A stretch of 35,757 bases of DNA from Bacillota bacterium. Its GTDB lineage: Bacteria > Bacillota > Limnochordia > DUMW01. Location: positions 1 to 35,757 of the forward strand of contig DUMW01000072.1 of NCBI GenBank assembly GCA_012839765.1. Direction: 5' to 3'. The position numbers and the translations under genes were made by a program. Below are positions 1-8,579 of this stretch, piece after piece. Under the pieces are notes generated by a model, which worked only from the letters and a program-made list of their open reading frames with translations, was not told where the DNA came from and did no database searches. The number at the start of each line of letters is the position of its first letter. Within the stretch, counting starts at the first letter, position 1.

Positions 1-750
1 TCCTATCAATTGCACACAACCCCAACCACCACTATTCTTGCTGCCGAATCCTGCGTCCAAGCCCATCTGCAGCAACTCTCTAGGCCCCGTCGCACGAAAA
101 GTCCCCCACCATCCCTTGGTGGGCATCGTGGATTCCTTACTATACAGTGCAATCTGCCGCCTAGGAGTATCAATTGGTTCTAATCGCACCTGACTCTCCG
201 GTAAGGGACGATCTGGCCAACAAATACGGTATTTTTTCCGCAGATTATCATCAATCTGGCGCTGAAACTCCGCTTCTTCCGGCTCATGGAAGACGGTATA
301 TGGGCTGCCATCCTGCTTGTACAAAGTAGTATAACAGGTAATCGGGGAGAGTGTCTTAACAACCACGTTCTCACTGCTTACCTGCTGATCTATTACTTCT
401 ACTTCCTGACAACATAAAAAGTTGTTACCCAGACGATAGGTATCCGACGTCAGGGCACCCGTAACAGCGTCTTGAACGATATACAATAGAGGCGACGAAA
501 GAGATAGGGTTAAAGGCGGAAAAAGAAGGATGTGCTCATCTACTCTTCGGACCGGTCCGCTTCCCGACAGCCACGAAAAAGTGAACAGTTTGAATACACG
601 ATTCCCGTAGCGAAAACCCTCATTATGAAGAAAATCTGCGAGTCTCTCCGAAAAAAGATGGTAGACGAACGCTTGCAGTATGTGAAGGTTGGCTCGAGGC
701 AAGCGCACTGGGCCCTCATGCACATTCTGCAATGTCAGCTTGATTTGCAT
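1..750 (-). CDS. cas6: CRISPR-associated endoribonuclease Cas6 (3' end beyond the window)
   Basis: Cas6 cuts the CRISPR precursor transcript within its repeats to make crRNA. The minus frame is open from an ATG at 750 to base 1, giving 250 residues without a stop. Seen in the translation: an N-terminal RAMP strand (MQIKLTLQNV), Tyr30 and His42 (in FLHNEGF), placed like the Tyr/His catalytic pair known from archaeal Cas6, then a FKLFTFSWL strand, a TLSPITCY segment around 133-140, and the C-terminal glycine-rich RAMP loop GFGSKNSGGWGCV at 234-246. That loop normally lies a few residues from the C terminus, so only the last few codons should be missing. ATG 750 is preferred over ATG 759 because a GAGG lies 9 nt upstream. 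It follows the efflux permease after a 132-bp gap. Other cas genes and an array are expected to the left but are not visible. The system type (I-B or III) cannot be decided from Cas6 alone. Confidence 0.9.
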   Translation of the reverse strand, partial: MQIKLTLQNVHEGPVRLPRANLHILQAFVYHLFSERLADFLHNEGFRYGNRVFKLFTFSWLSGSGPVRRVDEHILLFPPLTLSLSSPLLYIVQDAVTGALTSDTYRLGNNFLCCQEVEVIDQQVSSENVVVKTLSPITCYTTLYKQDGSPYTVFHEPEEAEFQRQIDDNLRKKYRICWPDRPLPESQVRLEPIDTPRRQIALYSKESTMPTKGWWGTFRATGPRELLQMGLDAGFGSKNSGGWGCVQLIG

Positions 751-882
751 AAGCAACATCCTCAGTCACAGTAGTTGGTTATGGTTCCTATATATTCTCC
801 TCCGGAACGCAAAGCCCCTGTTGTTCCAACTCAGCAACTATCACGATCGGCATGGCCCTATTTGGCATATCCGTCTTTGATG

Positions 883-2178
883 TTAAACATATTCCTTTAA
901 CGCTTCCACCGGAGCCAGTCTTGCTGCCTGCACCGCAGGGTACAAACCAAATATGACACCGGCTAGTAGCATTATACCCACCGAAACCACTGCCGCTAAA
1001 GAATGCATTCCGCCAGTGAAAAACAGACCACCGTAGAGCACACCACCGATCAGATCTCCCACCACATAGTTGCTGGATAGTGCGGCAGCTAGCAACCCCA
1101 ACAGACTACCCAATAGGGTCAGCAGGCATGACTCAGTGAGGATCCACAGGGCGATGGACCCCTTGGTAGCACCTAGGCAACGGCGCAAACCGATCTCTTT
1201 GGTCCTTTCCACCACACTAACCAACATGATACTCAGAATCCCGATGGCACTGACCACCACCGCCACAAAGGCAAAAGCCCCAAAAAACATGGTCAACGTA
1301 CGGATTGTATAACCGAGGGACTCGGTGCGGTTACTGAAATAGTCCGCTTCAATCTCCACATTATCCCCGTACTTCTGTTTCATAAGGACCCGGGCCTCCT
1401 CCACCGCGGCATGGATATTGTCACTGCGAATCACGACCTGGTAAAACCTCTCCTCGATAGGGTAGGACGTAAAGTTTTGGGTCCCTAAGGGAACAATCGC
1501 GTGGGGTTCATTGTAAAGGATCATGGTCTGCACGTTCGTGAAAGGTTCAAAGACCCCGATAATGTCATACTCAAAGACCTCATCACTATAGCTATTTCTC
1601 ATCCGCAGTTTTTCCCCGACAGGAGAACGATCCCCAAAGAGACTTTTGGCCATAGTTTCGGAGATAACCATTACCCGATTCTGCGCCTTAACATCCTCTT
1701 CCAGGAAAAACTGTCCTTGGATAATACGTAGGTTCACAGCTTCCGCATAATCCTCAGTAGTACCCATCACCGTGTTGACGTAATACTCCTGCTGGCCAAA
1801 CTGCACCACCCCTTGCCAGTTTGAGGACTCCGTATAGACAGAATCAATGTGGAGGCTGTTTTCCCGAAGCAAAGCCAAATCTTCCATGCGGAACATGTAA
1901 TCGAAGGCTTCCAAGGAAGAATCGTAGGCGATAGCCTCCGAAATCACCATCATCCCACTTCCTTGGTCCCGATACTGCTCCGGAGAGGTCAGATAGATGG
2001 ACGCCAAGTGATTCCCGTAGAGTCTGCGGGTTTGCAGGAGTTGGTCCCTCCCTTGAAAATCCATCGTAAGGACAATGATGAGAATCCAGGTCCCCAAAGC
2101 AATCTCCAGGATGGTAAGCAAGGTCCGGAGGGGCCGGCGTTTCATCAGCTTGCCAGTGAATCTGATCGCTGCAAACAT
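883..2178 (-). CDS. ABC transporter permease, MacB/FtsX type (second permease of the efflux operon)
   Basis: This is a 431-residue membrane protein of the MacB/FtsX permease class. It has one N-terminal membrane helix (around 20-40, LRTLLTILEIALGTWILI), a large extracytoplasmic domain of about 260 residues with MacB-PCD-like features, and three C-terminal helices, the first with the family signature VVERTKEIGLRRCLGA. The protein ends PVEALKEYV, the usual end of the family. A longer reading from 2325 exists, but ATG 2178 has a strong GGAGG about 7 nt upstream and follows the previous stop by 13 bp, so it is chosen. It is probably a heteromeric partner of the permease at 2192-3493, and both should be driven by the ATPase at 5843-6559. 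The substrate cannot be read from the sequence. Confidence 0.88.
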   Translation of the reverse strand: MFAAIRFTGKLMKRRPLRTLLTILEIALGTWILIIVLTMDFQGRDQLLQTRRLYGNHLASIYLTSPEQYRDQGSGMMVISEAIAYDSSLEAFDYMFRMEDLALLRENSLHIDSVYTESSNWQGVVQFGQQEYYVNTVMGTTEDYAEAVNLRIIQGQFFLEEDVKAQNRVMVISETMAKSLFGDRSPVGEKLRMRNSYSDEVFEYDIIGVFEPFTNVQTMILYNEPHAIVPLGTQNFTSYPIEERFYQVVIRSDNIHAAVEEARVLMKQKYGDNVEIEADYFSNRTESLGYTIRTLTMFFGAFAFVAVVVSAIGILSIMLVSVVERTKEIGLRRCLGATKGSIALWILTESCLLTLLGSLLGLLAAALSSNYVVGDLIGGVLYGGLFFTGGMHSLAAVVSVGIMLLAGVIFGLYPAVQAARLAPVEALKEYV

Positions 2179-2191
2179 TTCCCATCCTCCT

Positions 2192-3493
2192 CTATTCCGT
2201 CCGTAGTGCCTCAACGGGATCGATCTTCGCCGCCTGATAAGCCGGATACACCCCGAACAGGAGACTGGTGGCCAGGGCAATGCCAATCCCAATACCCACC
2301 GCACTATTCTCCACCACCAATTCACTACCGGTGAGTCCCTGCAAAGGTTTGACCATGAGGAAAGACAGACCGATCCCTACCACAGCACCAGCCACTCCGA
2401 GCAGGAAGGCTTCCCAAAGAAACTGTGCAAAAACCGACGCGGCGCTAGCTCCTAAGGCCTTGGAGATGCCAATCTGGGGTGTGCGACGCAACACCCGGGC
2501 CAAGAACAGGTTAAGGATGTTGAGTACGGCGATCAACAGACCGATGGAGGCAAACAAACCGATGATCTTGGCAAAAAAGCCCGTCTGCTTCTGATACTCC
2601 AACCAGTTCAAGTAAGATCCGTAGATCTGCATTTCTTCTTCAAAATACAGTTCGGCAGCCCGTTTGATATGGTGATAGGCTTGCCCCACATCGATACCGG
2701 GCAAAACTCCCACTGTGAACCAACCGTAGCTCACTTCCACATTGGCCGGTTCCGTAGCATTGAGGGGGATCAACAGCCACTGCCCCGGGTCCTCCCAATA
2801 CTTCCAAGAATCCTCTCCGTAATCTTCGGCAAAGCCCTGCACCACCCCAATGACGGTAAACAGCATTTCCTCGCCAAGGTAATTCATCAGGGGTACTGTC
2901 CGCCCGATGGGGTTTTGGTCACCAAAGATCCGGGCCGCCAGCTTGTCACCAATCACCGCTACCCTGTTGCGGTACATGACATCGTCCTCCACAAACCATT
3001 GGCCATCCTGCAGTTTGTAATCATGGAAGACCACCGCATCAGGGGTAAGACTCAGGATCTCCACATAATTCTCCCAGCCCGGATAGCCAGACTCTGGAGA
3101 TCCCGTGGGGGCGGCTTCCAGCAAGGGACAGACCATCGATAGTCTCGATTCCATGAAAACCAAGTAACCTTCCGGTAGCAATTGCTTGAACTCCCGTAGA
3201 TCCTCCAGTTTGATCTGTACCCGCTGGGCCTGGTCCACCGGCACCACCGGAGATAGGGGCGAAGTGAAATCGCGCATATCCACGGGAGGTTCCGAGATCT
3301 CAAAAGCACGGTAATAATCAGTATCCCACAGAACCCTCTCCTGTTCCTCGATAAGAACAAACATCGACAAAACGGCAATAATCACACTGACCCCAAGACC
3401 GATAGCCAGAACAATCAAGAAGGACTCAAAGAGTCTCCGCCGAGTCTGCCGCCAAGCCAGCCACAATTGATTCCTGAACCGCAAGACTGTCAC
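2192..3493 (-). CDS. ABC transporter permease, MacB/FtsX type (first permease of the efflux operon)
   Basis: A 433-residue permease with the same architecture as its downstream neighbour: an N-terminal helix (around 21-47, LIVLAIGLGVSVIIAVLSMF), a long extracytoplasmic domain containing the NRVAVIGDKLAARIFG block typical of MacB periplasmic core domains, and three C-terminal helices with RTPQIGISKALGASAAS before the second. It ends KIDPVEALRTE. The GTG start overlaps the end of the TolC-like gene by 4 bp (GTGA), indicating translational coupling. The two permeases are clearly different in sequence, so this is not a recent duplication. Two separate permease genes plus a separate ATPase differ from E. 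coli MacB, where ATPase and permease are fused. The arrangement resembles LolCDE or the peptide/lipid exporters of Gram-positive bacteria. Confidence 0.88.
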   Translation of the reverse strand: MTVLRFRNQLWLAWRQTRRRLFESFLIVLAIGLGVSVIIAVLSMFVLIEEQERVLWDTDYYRAFEISEPPVDMRDFTSPLSPVVPVDQAQRVQIKLEDLREFKQLLPEGYLVFMESRLSMVCPLLEAAPTGSPESGYPGWENYVEILSLTPDAVVFHDYKLQDGQWFVEDDVMYRNRVAVIGDKLAARIFGDQNPIGRTVPLMNYLGEEMLFTVIGVVQGFAEDYGEDSWKYWEDPGQWLLIPLNATEPANVEVSYGWFTVGVLPGIDVGQAYHHIKRAAELYFEEEMQIYGSYLNWLEYQKQTGFFAKIIGLFASIGLLIAVLNILNLFLARVLRRTPQIGISKALGASAASVFAQFLWEAFLLGVAGAVVGIGLSFLMVKPLQGLTGSELVVENSAVGIGIGIALATSLLFGVYPAYQAAKIDPVEALRTE

Positions 3494-4788
3494 CGTCCTC
3501 TAACCAGTTCTTCCAGGGCAAAACCACACCTTCGGAGCAACTCCAACTGCAGCAGAAGATAGTCATATCGCGTGGACTGGATCTGGATGGCCAGTTCCTC
3601 GAGATTCAACTCCACGGCCTGGAGGGTGAGTTCGGTGATCATCCCCGCGGCGTATTGCCGCTGGAGCTTTTCCAGCTCCTCCCCGGTCTCAGACCTGCGC
3701 ACAGCCAATCGCTCCATCGTCTCCTCTAAAAGGGTCAATTGGCGAAAGAGGCCGCTTATCTCCTGTTCCACCGCAAAGGTGGTAAGCTCCAGTTGAAGCT
3801 CTGCCTGCTCCCGTTGTAGTTGGGCCGCTTCCAACTCCAGGGCCTTGCTTCGGGACAAGCTGGTGCTGGCAGTGAAAGACAGACCGTAATCGGTCCCTTC
3901 TGGAGACCAGGCACCGCCCAGGGACAGATTGAGGTCCCAACCACCAAAGCGCTGTAAGTGCTCCAACTTCATTCTCGCAGCCTCCAGTGCCTCACGGGCC
4001 GCAACACAGCTGGAACTATATTGAAGCGCCCGCTCCATCATCGTTTCTTGGTCCAAGATAATCGTAAGGGGTTCTGGCTCCAGATAGGCCGGATAGACGT
4101 CTGGCCGGTCCAATAGTTGTCCGAAATCCTCCCGGGCCTGTTCCCTTTGCAGTTCCAGCCTGCCAATGGCCGCAGTGGTTTCTTCAATCTGTTGGAGGAC
4201 GGTAAAAAGCCGGTTCGAATCCCCGTTCGTAAGCAGGATACCGGTGCGCTCCGCTTCATAATGCTCCAGCCGACGCCTTTGGAAAGCCAGCTCCTGTTCA
4301 GCCTTAATGTATGCGATCATCGTCTCATAGACTTTGACGATGAGATCGTTGCGCGCCTGGGTCAATGCATCTTCCTCAGGAACAGCCTCGCCCTCTAACG
4401 ACCTAAAGAGGGGGTAATTCACTTGAATCTGGGCCGAAGGCTGGTAGCTGAAACCTTCGTCCATCTGGAAGGTAACCTGCCCTTGGGCAGCACCCCATTG
4501 ACCCAGGGGCACTTTCAACACCACCTGGCCAGTGGGCCTGGTCATTCCCTGCTCCGTCACCGCCAGGGGCGTAGTGTGGACCTGCAGCTCCGGCAACGTC
4601 TTTGCCCCTTCCTGCCTTTGGGCCAGATCCCATTGGCGATAGAACAACTGCAGTTCCCGATTGCGCTCCAAGGCCAAAGCGATGGCCTCTTCCAAAGGCA
4701 CAGGTTCCGCCACTTCCCCAAGGAAACATACCAGAGGGAAAATAAGGCTAATCAGAAAGAGTACTGTCCAACGCATCCTGTCCTTCAC
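3490..4788 (-). CDS. TolC-family outer membrane efflux-like protein with beta segments
   Basis: TolC-family proteins form trimeric outer-membrane exit ducts for tripartite pumps. This 432-residue protein has a signal peptide (hydrophobic stretch around 8-23), an amphipathic start (LEEAIALALERNREL) typical of the family, and two helix-rich repeats. Each repeat carries an amphipathic strand region in the expected place: around 85-130 (ending IQVNYPLFR) and around 280-310 (NLSLGGAW, then GLSFTASTSLS). Those are the stretches that build the beta-barrel in known TolC proteins. Start choice is uncertain: GTG 4788 overlaps the upstream gene by 41 bp, and ATG 4776 (MRWTVLF) has AAGGA close upstream. 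The 3' end overlaps the permease by 4 bp. An outer membrane in the host is implied but not proved. Confidence 0.8.
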   Translation of the reverse strand: MKDRMRWTVLFLISLIFPLVCFLGEVAEPVPLEEAIALALERNRELQLFYRQWDLAQRQEGAKTLPELQVHTTPLAVTEQGMTRPTGQVVLKVPLGQWGAAQGQVTFQMDEGFSYQPSAQIQVNYPLFRSLEGEAVPEEDALTQARNDLIVKVYETMIAYIKAEQELAFQRRRLEHYEAERTGILLTNGDSNRLFTVLQQIEETTAAIGRLELQREQAREDFGQLLDRPDVYPAYLEPEPLTIILDQETMMERALQYSSSCVAAREALEAARMKLEHLQRFGGWDLNLSLGGAWSPEGTDYGLSFTASTSLSRSKALELEAAQLQREQAELQLELTTFAVEQEISGLFRQLTLLEETMERLAVRRSETGEELEKLQRQYAAGMITELTLQAVELNLEELAIQIQSTRYDYLLLQLELLRRCGFALEELVRGR

Positions 4789-5824
4789 TCCAAACCGGCT
4801 TAGCCAGTCCGATCATCTCCAGAAAGTCTAAGCTCCTTTGGCGGTGGGCCCATTTGGCCTCCTTCAAAGCCCGCTCCGCCTCATTGTACTTTTGTTCCTC
4901 ACCGGCCAGTTCTTCTTCACTGATGAGGCCGGCCTGGTACTTAACCCGGGCCGATTGCAGCTCCTTTTCCGCCAGGACTAGCTCCCGCTCTTTGGCCTCG
5001 ATTTCCTGTTCCCCGTTCTTCAATGTCCAGTAGGCGGACCGCACCTGGAAGTACAGGGTCTGGGTCACCTTTTCCAATTGAACCTTGGCCTTCTCCAGTT
5101 GAACCTTGGCTTTCTCCAACTCCACCCGGGGAGTATACTCGTTGTCCAATTGGGACACTTGACGGCTGGCCAGGTCCACCGCCTCCTGGGCGGCTTGCAA
5201 CTCCTTGCTTACCAACTGGGCCCCGGCATAGGCCTCCTGGAAGGAAACGTCGATGGGCTCATACTCCGGTTCAATCAGTTCCACCAAAAGGATGTCCTGG
5301 TCCAAAGCCAGGCCTAACAGTTGCTTAAACTCTAGATAGGCTGTCTCCAGATTGTGCTGGGCATTTATGTAGGAGCTTTCGGCAAGGGTAATCTGATTCT
5401 CCGCCCGCAACAAGGTGATCTGCGGAATCAGACCCGCCTGAAAGCGCACTTGCTCCTGTTCATAATTGAGCCTGGCCTGCTTAACCTGATCATAGGCTTT
5501 GGCCACCGACAGCTCCGTTTGAAGCAATTCATAGTAGCTGGTAACCACCTGTCGGCTGAGAGACTTTTGCTGCTGCTGATACTGTTCCGCCACCTGGTTG
5601 AAGTTCTCCACTGCGGTCTTGTACATCTGCTCGTCTCCAACGAACTTTGCCCGTTCCACTTCACTTAACGCCCACTCATAATCTAGTCGGAGTAGTCTAA
5701 GATCGAGATTTTGCTCCAGCGCCAGATTAATGGCATCAGCCACCCTAAGCTCAATGGGATCAGCATTGACCACCGCCGGCAAAAGCAGGCAAATCAATAG
5801 CACTATCAACATCGGTTTTCGCAC
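4748..5824 (-). CDS. TolC-family-like coiled-coil protein apparently lacking beta-barrel segments
   Basis: A 358-residue exported protein with a clean signal peptide (MRKPMLIVLLICLLLPAVVNA, cleavage after VNA) followed by the TolC-like opening LRVADAINLALEQNLDL. It then has the two long helical hairpins of the family, each with an RFQAGLI/KYQAGLI motif (around 148 and 307). Where beta-strands are expected, after the first helix (around 55-70) and in the middle (around 225-250), the sequence stays charged and helical. The middle carries a tandem heptad repeat, AKVQLEKAKVQLEK. The protein is also shorter than typical TolC proteins. It starts with GTG at 5824, with AAGGGGGG 7 nt upstream. It lies between the ATPase and the second TolC-like gene. 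It could form a soluble alpha-barrel extension or pair with its neighbour; a degenerate copy is the alternative. Confidence 0.75.
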   Translation of the reverse strand: MRKPMLIVLLICLLLPAVVNADPIELRVADAINLALEQNLDLRLLRLDYEWALSEVERAKFVGDEQMYKTAVENFNQVAEQYQQQQKSLSRQVVTSYYELLQTELSVAKAYDQVKQARLNYEQEQVRFQAGLIPQITLLRAENQITLAESSYINAQHNLETAYLEFKQLLGLALDQDILLVELIEPEYEPIDVSFQEAYAGAQLVSKELQAAQEAVDLASRQVSQLDNEYTPRVELEKAKVQLEKAKVQLEKVTQTLYFQVRSAYWTLKNGEQEIEAKERELVLAEKELQSARVKYQAGLISEEELAGEEQKYNEAERALKEAKWAHRQRSLDFLEMIGLAKPVWSEGQDALDSTLSD

Positions 5825-5842
5825 AGGACAACCCCCCTTAGT

Positions 5843-6559
5843 CTAAGCAAGATCCTGCAGGATCTCTTCGGAAGTAAACCGGTTGGCAATCTCCCTATCC
5901 TGGATAATTCGACCGTCCCGCAGCCGGATCAGACGTTTGCCGAAGGAGGCCGCCCAGGGGTCATGGGTCACCAGGACGATGGTGGTGCCTTGGTCATTGA
6001 GCTCTTGTAGCAGCCGGAGGATTTCTTCCCCTTGGTCACTGGCCAGATTCCCCGTAGGCTCGTCGGCCAGAAGCAAAGTAGGCTCGTTGGCCAGGGCGCG
6101 GGCAATAGCCACCCGTTGCTGCTCACCTCCGGAAAGCTGGTTCGGGTAATGATGCAGCCGCTGGGACAGGCCCATCCGCTCCAACAGCTCCTTTGCCCGG
6201 GGCAACCACTCCCGCTTACCCTTCCCCCCATACATCATGGGGACAGCTACATTCTCCAGGGCAGTCAATTCCGGCAGCAGGTTGTATGCCTGAAAAATGA
6301 AACCAAAATGGCGGTTTCGAATCCGGGACAGTTCCTTGTCACTAAGTTCGGTGATATCCACTTCCTCCAAGAGGTAAGCGCCACTGGTGGCCTGATCTAA
6401 ACCGCCAAGGATGTGGAGCAAAGTAGACTTTCCCGAGCCTGACGGTCCCATTACTGAGATAAACTCACCCCGCTGGATGGTCAGGTTGACATCGGCCAGG
6501 GCCCAGACTTCCTCACCACCACGATCATAGCACTTACTGATGGACTCCAATCTGATCAT
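5843..6559 (-). CDS. ABC transporter ATP-binding protein, MacB/LolD type
   Basis: A 238-residue ATPase with all motifs: Walker [10 protein letters not shown] (around 39-47), Q-loop in [17 protein letters not shown], signature LSGGEQQR, Walker [12 protein letters not shown], and the H-loop VTHD. The Q-loop region and the [13 protein letters not shown] block are typical of the MacB/LolD/FtsE class that works with FtsX-fold permeases. The ATG overlaps the adaptor gene by 4 bp (6556-6559). It should energise the two permeases at 883-3493. It is one gene of a single leftward operon. Confidence 0.93.
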   Translation of the reverse strand: MIRLESISKCYDRGGEEVWALADVNLTIQRGEFISVMGPSGSGKSTLLHILGGLDQATSGAYLLEEVDITELSDKELSRIRNRHFGFIFQAYNLLPELTALENVAVPMMYGGKGKREWLPRAKELLERMGLSQRLHHYPNQLSGGEQQRVAIARALANEPTLLLADEPTGNLASDQGEEILRLLQELNDQGTTIVLVTHDPWAASFGKRLIRLRDGRIIQDREIANRFTSEEILQDLA

Positions 6560-7851
6560 TGCATCCGTCCTCCCTGGGGATTGACTCGGATCTCCTCTTT
6601 GTGTCTATATTCATCATAGGAACTGGTAATGACCAATTCACCGGCCTCCAATCCCTCCAAGATCTGTACAAAATTGCCCTCCATGATGCCAAGACGCACG
6701 TCCCTGCGCACAGCCTTGTCCCCTTGCAGAACATAAACGAACATCCGCTGGCCGCTTACCAGGAAGGCTCCCCGGGGCAAATACAGACTGTCCCTGTGGT
6801 CCCGGAGATGGATATCCACAGCTGCGCTGCTGCCCGGGCGCAATCCTTCCGCCGAACCGTCAATCTCCACTCGGACCACCACCGTGGGATTATCCCCCTG
6901 GGTATCCGCGGAGGGGGCAATATAGGTAATGTGACCAGGCAGGACCGTGGAGCCCACCGTGATCCGACAGGTTTGTCCCAAGGTCAAGTAGTCGGCTTGA
7001 CTGCTGGTGACCCGCACCTCCACCACTTGATCCGAGACATCCGCAATTTGTCCGATCATCTTGTTTGCCGCCAGTTCCTGGTGCAGACTCACATTCAAGC
7101 TCAGGATCCGCCCGTCAATGGGAGCCGTAACCACCAAACTATCCATGAGCCGTTGAATCTGCTCCAGTTCCTCTTTGGCCAGCTCCAGATTTACCTGGGC
7201 GTTTTCCACAGTGGCTGCCGCCCGGCGTCTTTTGATCTCCAATTGTCTTTCTGCCTGCTCCACATGGAGCTTTGCCTCCGCTAGCAGCTTTTGGGCATCC
7301 TGCAGTTCCTTCTCCGCCACGGTGCCATACTGCTTCAAAAGCTCCAACAGGGCCAACTGTTCTTCGGCCTCCGCCAGCTTCTCCTGGCTTTCCCGCAGGG
7401 TCTGCTCCCCTAGGAGCAGATCTGCTTCCGCATCATACTGGGCGCTGGACAGTTCAAACTCCTGCTGATTAACCTTCCGTAGGGCCTCATCCCGCCGTTT
7501 GACCAGTTCCGCCGACTCCATCACCAACAGGATCTCCCCCTGAACCACATCCTGCCCTTCCGCCACTAAAATCTGGGTAATAACCCCTTCGGCCAAGGTA
7601 TGGATCTCCTTCACCTGCCGGGGACGGAGGCTTCCCACCACACTGAGGGTCTCGGCAAAATCTCGGGTACCCACCTGGGCGTAGGTGTAATAATCCAACA
7701 GAAATTCTTCGTCCTTAGGTTTGAAAAAAAGGTAGGCCCCGGCGGCAATGATGACGAGGAAGGCCAACACAAAGACAAGTAAGCTCAATTGCGGGTTTCG
7801 ACGACGCTTTTTGGGACGGGAGACGATGATCCTCTCTTCCACCCTTCCCAC
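6556..7851 (-). CDS. MacA/HlyD-type periplasmic adaptor protein
   Basis: This 431-residue membrane-fusion protein has a basic N terminus (RPKKRRR), one membrane helix (around 24-43, LLVFVLAFLVIIAAGAYLF), a biotinyl-lipoyl half-motif (EGVITQILVAEGQDVVQGEILL, split by the hairpin), and a long coiled-coil of about 120 residues (around 120-235). The second lipoyl half (APIDGRILSLNV) and beta-barrel and membrane-proximal domains complete the RND/MacA adaptor plan. The coiled coil is where such proteins dock onto TolC tips. GTG 7851 and GTG 7842 are both possible starts in a purine-rich stretch. With the ATPase, permeases and TolC-like proteins it completes a MacAB-TolC-like pump. Confidence 0.9.
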   Translation of the reverse strand: MGRVEERIIVSRPKKRRRNPQLSLLVFVLAFLVIIAAGAYLFFKPKDEEFLLDYYTYAQVGTRDFAETLSVVGSLRPRQVKEIHTLAEGVITQILVAEGQDVVQGEILLVMESAELVKRRDEALRKVNQQEFELSSAQYDAEADLLLGEQTLRESQEKLAEAEEQLALLELLKQYGTVAEKELQDAQKLLAEAKLHVEQAERQLEIKRRRAAATVENAQVNLELAKEELEQIQRLMDSLVVTAPIDGRILSLNVSLHQELAANKMIGQIADVSDQVVEVRVTSSQADYLTLGQTCRITVGSTVLPGHITYIAPSADTQGDNPTVVVRVEIDGSAEGLRPGSSAAVDIHLRDHRDSLYLPRGAFLVSGQRMFVYVLQGDKAVRRDVRLGIMEGNFVQILEGLEAGELVITSSYDEYRHKEEIRVNPQGGRMQ

Positions 7852-7909
7852 CCCTTTCTACAGACTGCGGACGAGAGGCTAATTACCGGAACGCGGGGGA
7901 AGAACCTCG

Positions 7910-8188
7910 CTATTCTTCATCCTTAGCCAGTTCTTCGAGAATTTCCTCCAGGGAGACTCCCCCGCCGGCGAAATCCACTTCCTCTACTAATCCGCTGATA
8001 GTCTCCAGATCATCGATCAACTCTAGAAAGTCTTCGAAATTGAGCACGATGGCCTGGGGCCTGTCCAAATCATCGACAACAGTGACACAAACCCCCCGCT
8101 CGGCCACCCGCTCCATCACTTCATTAATCCGTTCTTTGAATTCTTCGTATTCGATCTTGCCAATTTCCTCAAAACGCTCTGTCCACAT
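7910..8188 (-). CDS. Phd/YefM-like antitoxin-type small protein
   Basis: A 92-residue acidic protein. The N-terminal half is helical (EIGKIEYEEFKERINEV). The centre, CVTVVDDLDRPQAIVLNFEDF, matches the pattern of Phd/YefM antitoxins (beta strand, turn, strand, then Phe/Tyr and an acidic helix). The last 35 residues are acidic and helical, where an antitoxin would bind its toxin. ATG 8188 is preferred because a GGAAGGG lies 9 nt upstream, while ATG 8197 sits directly on it. No toxin gene is adjacent: a small membrane protein lies upstream and the adaptor gene downstream. It may have been recruited as a regulator of the efflux operon, or it may only resemble Phd. Confidence 0.55.
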   Translation of the reverse strand: MWTERFEEIGKIEYEEFKERINEVMERVAERGVCVTVVDDLDRPQAIVLNFEDFLELIDDLETISGLVEEVDFAGGGVSLEEILEELAKDEE

Positions 8189-8261
8189 TACTGGCATCCC
8201 TTCCGTTTCCCTTTATTCTTCGTGGGTGTACATTGTCCTTCCTGCTTTAATTCATCAACTA

Positions 8262-8489
8262 TTACCAAAAACCCTTTCGGCGATGCACTTTGAGCAGGGA
8301 AACCGCCAAGTGAAAGACCCCAAAAAGCAGGACCGAGGTTCCAATGAAACGGATCACCGAAAGCACGCCAGCTACCACGGAAAGCAACACACCAAGGGCA
8401 CCCAGGATTCCCTGGATCAATAGCGAACCGGCCAGAATCGCTGCTCCCACCAATAGGTACGGCAAACCGGCAAAATCGCGCAGATTCAT
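8262..8489 (-). CDS. Small membrane protein of unknown function
   Basis: A 75-residue, very hydrophobic protein with about two membrane spans (LPYLLVGAAILAGSLL and SVIRFIGTSVLLFGVFHLAV) and a basic tail (KVHRRKGFW). A longer reading from 8585 is unlikely because ATG 8489 has a GGGGGAGAAGG stretch directly upstream and the extension is polar and unconvincing. I do not recognise a family. It is the first gene of the leftward cluster that continues into the Phd-like and efflux genes, although a 73-bp gap separates it from the next. Confidence 0.6.
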   Translation of the reverse strand: MNLRDFAGLPYLLVGAAILAGSLLIQGILGALGVLLSVVAGVLSVIRFIGTSVLLFGVFHLAVSLLKVHRRKGFW

Positions 8490-8579
8490 CCTTCTCCCCC
8501 CGTTCCTCTTCTTAACTACATTATTATGCCCTAGGAGGTAGATCTGTGCAGCCGGTGGACCTTTTTTAGTTTTTTCATT

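Noticed and set aside
788-868. 26-codon minus-strand frame between the permease and cas6
   Set aside because: No convincing ribosome site and no support beyond an uninterrupted frame; it could be a leader but nothing shows it.
751-882. Search for CRISPR repeats beside cas6
   Set aside because: No repeated units of 25-40 bp are visible in the gap or elsewhere near the left edge; any array must be outside the window.
5080-5140. The repeated heptad stretch in the 358-residue TolC-like gene read as a DNA repeat array
   Set aside because: Only two imperfect 21-bp units occur, in frame with a coiled coil, so they are protein repeats rather than a mobile or CRISPR-type repeat.
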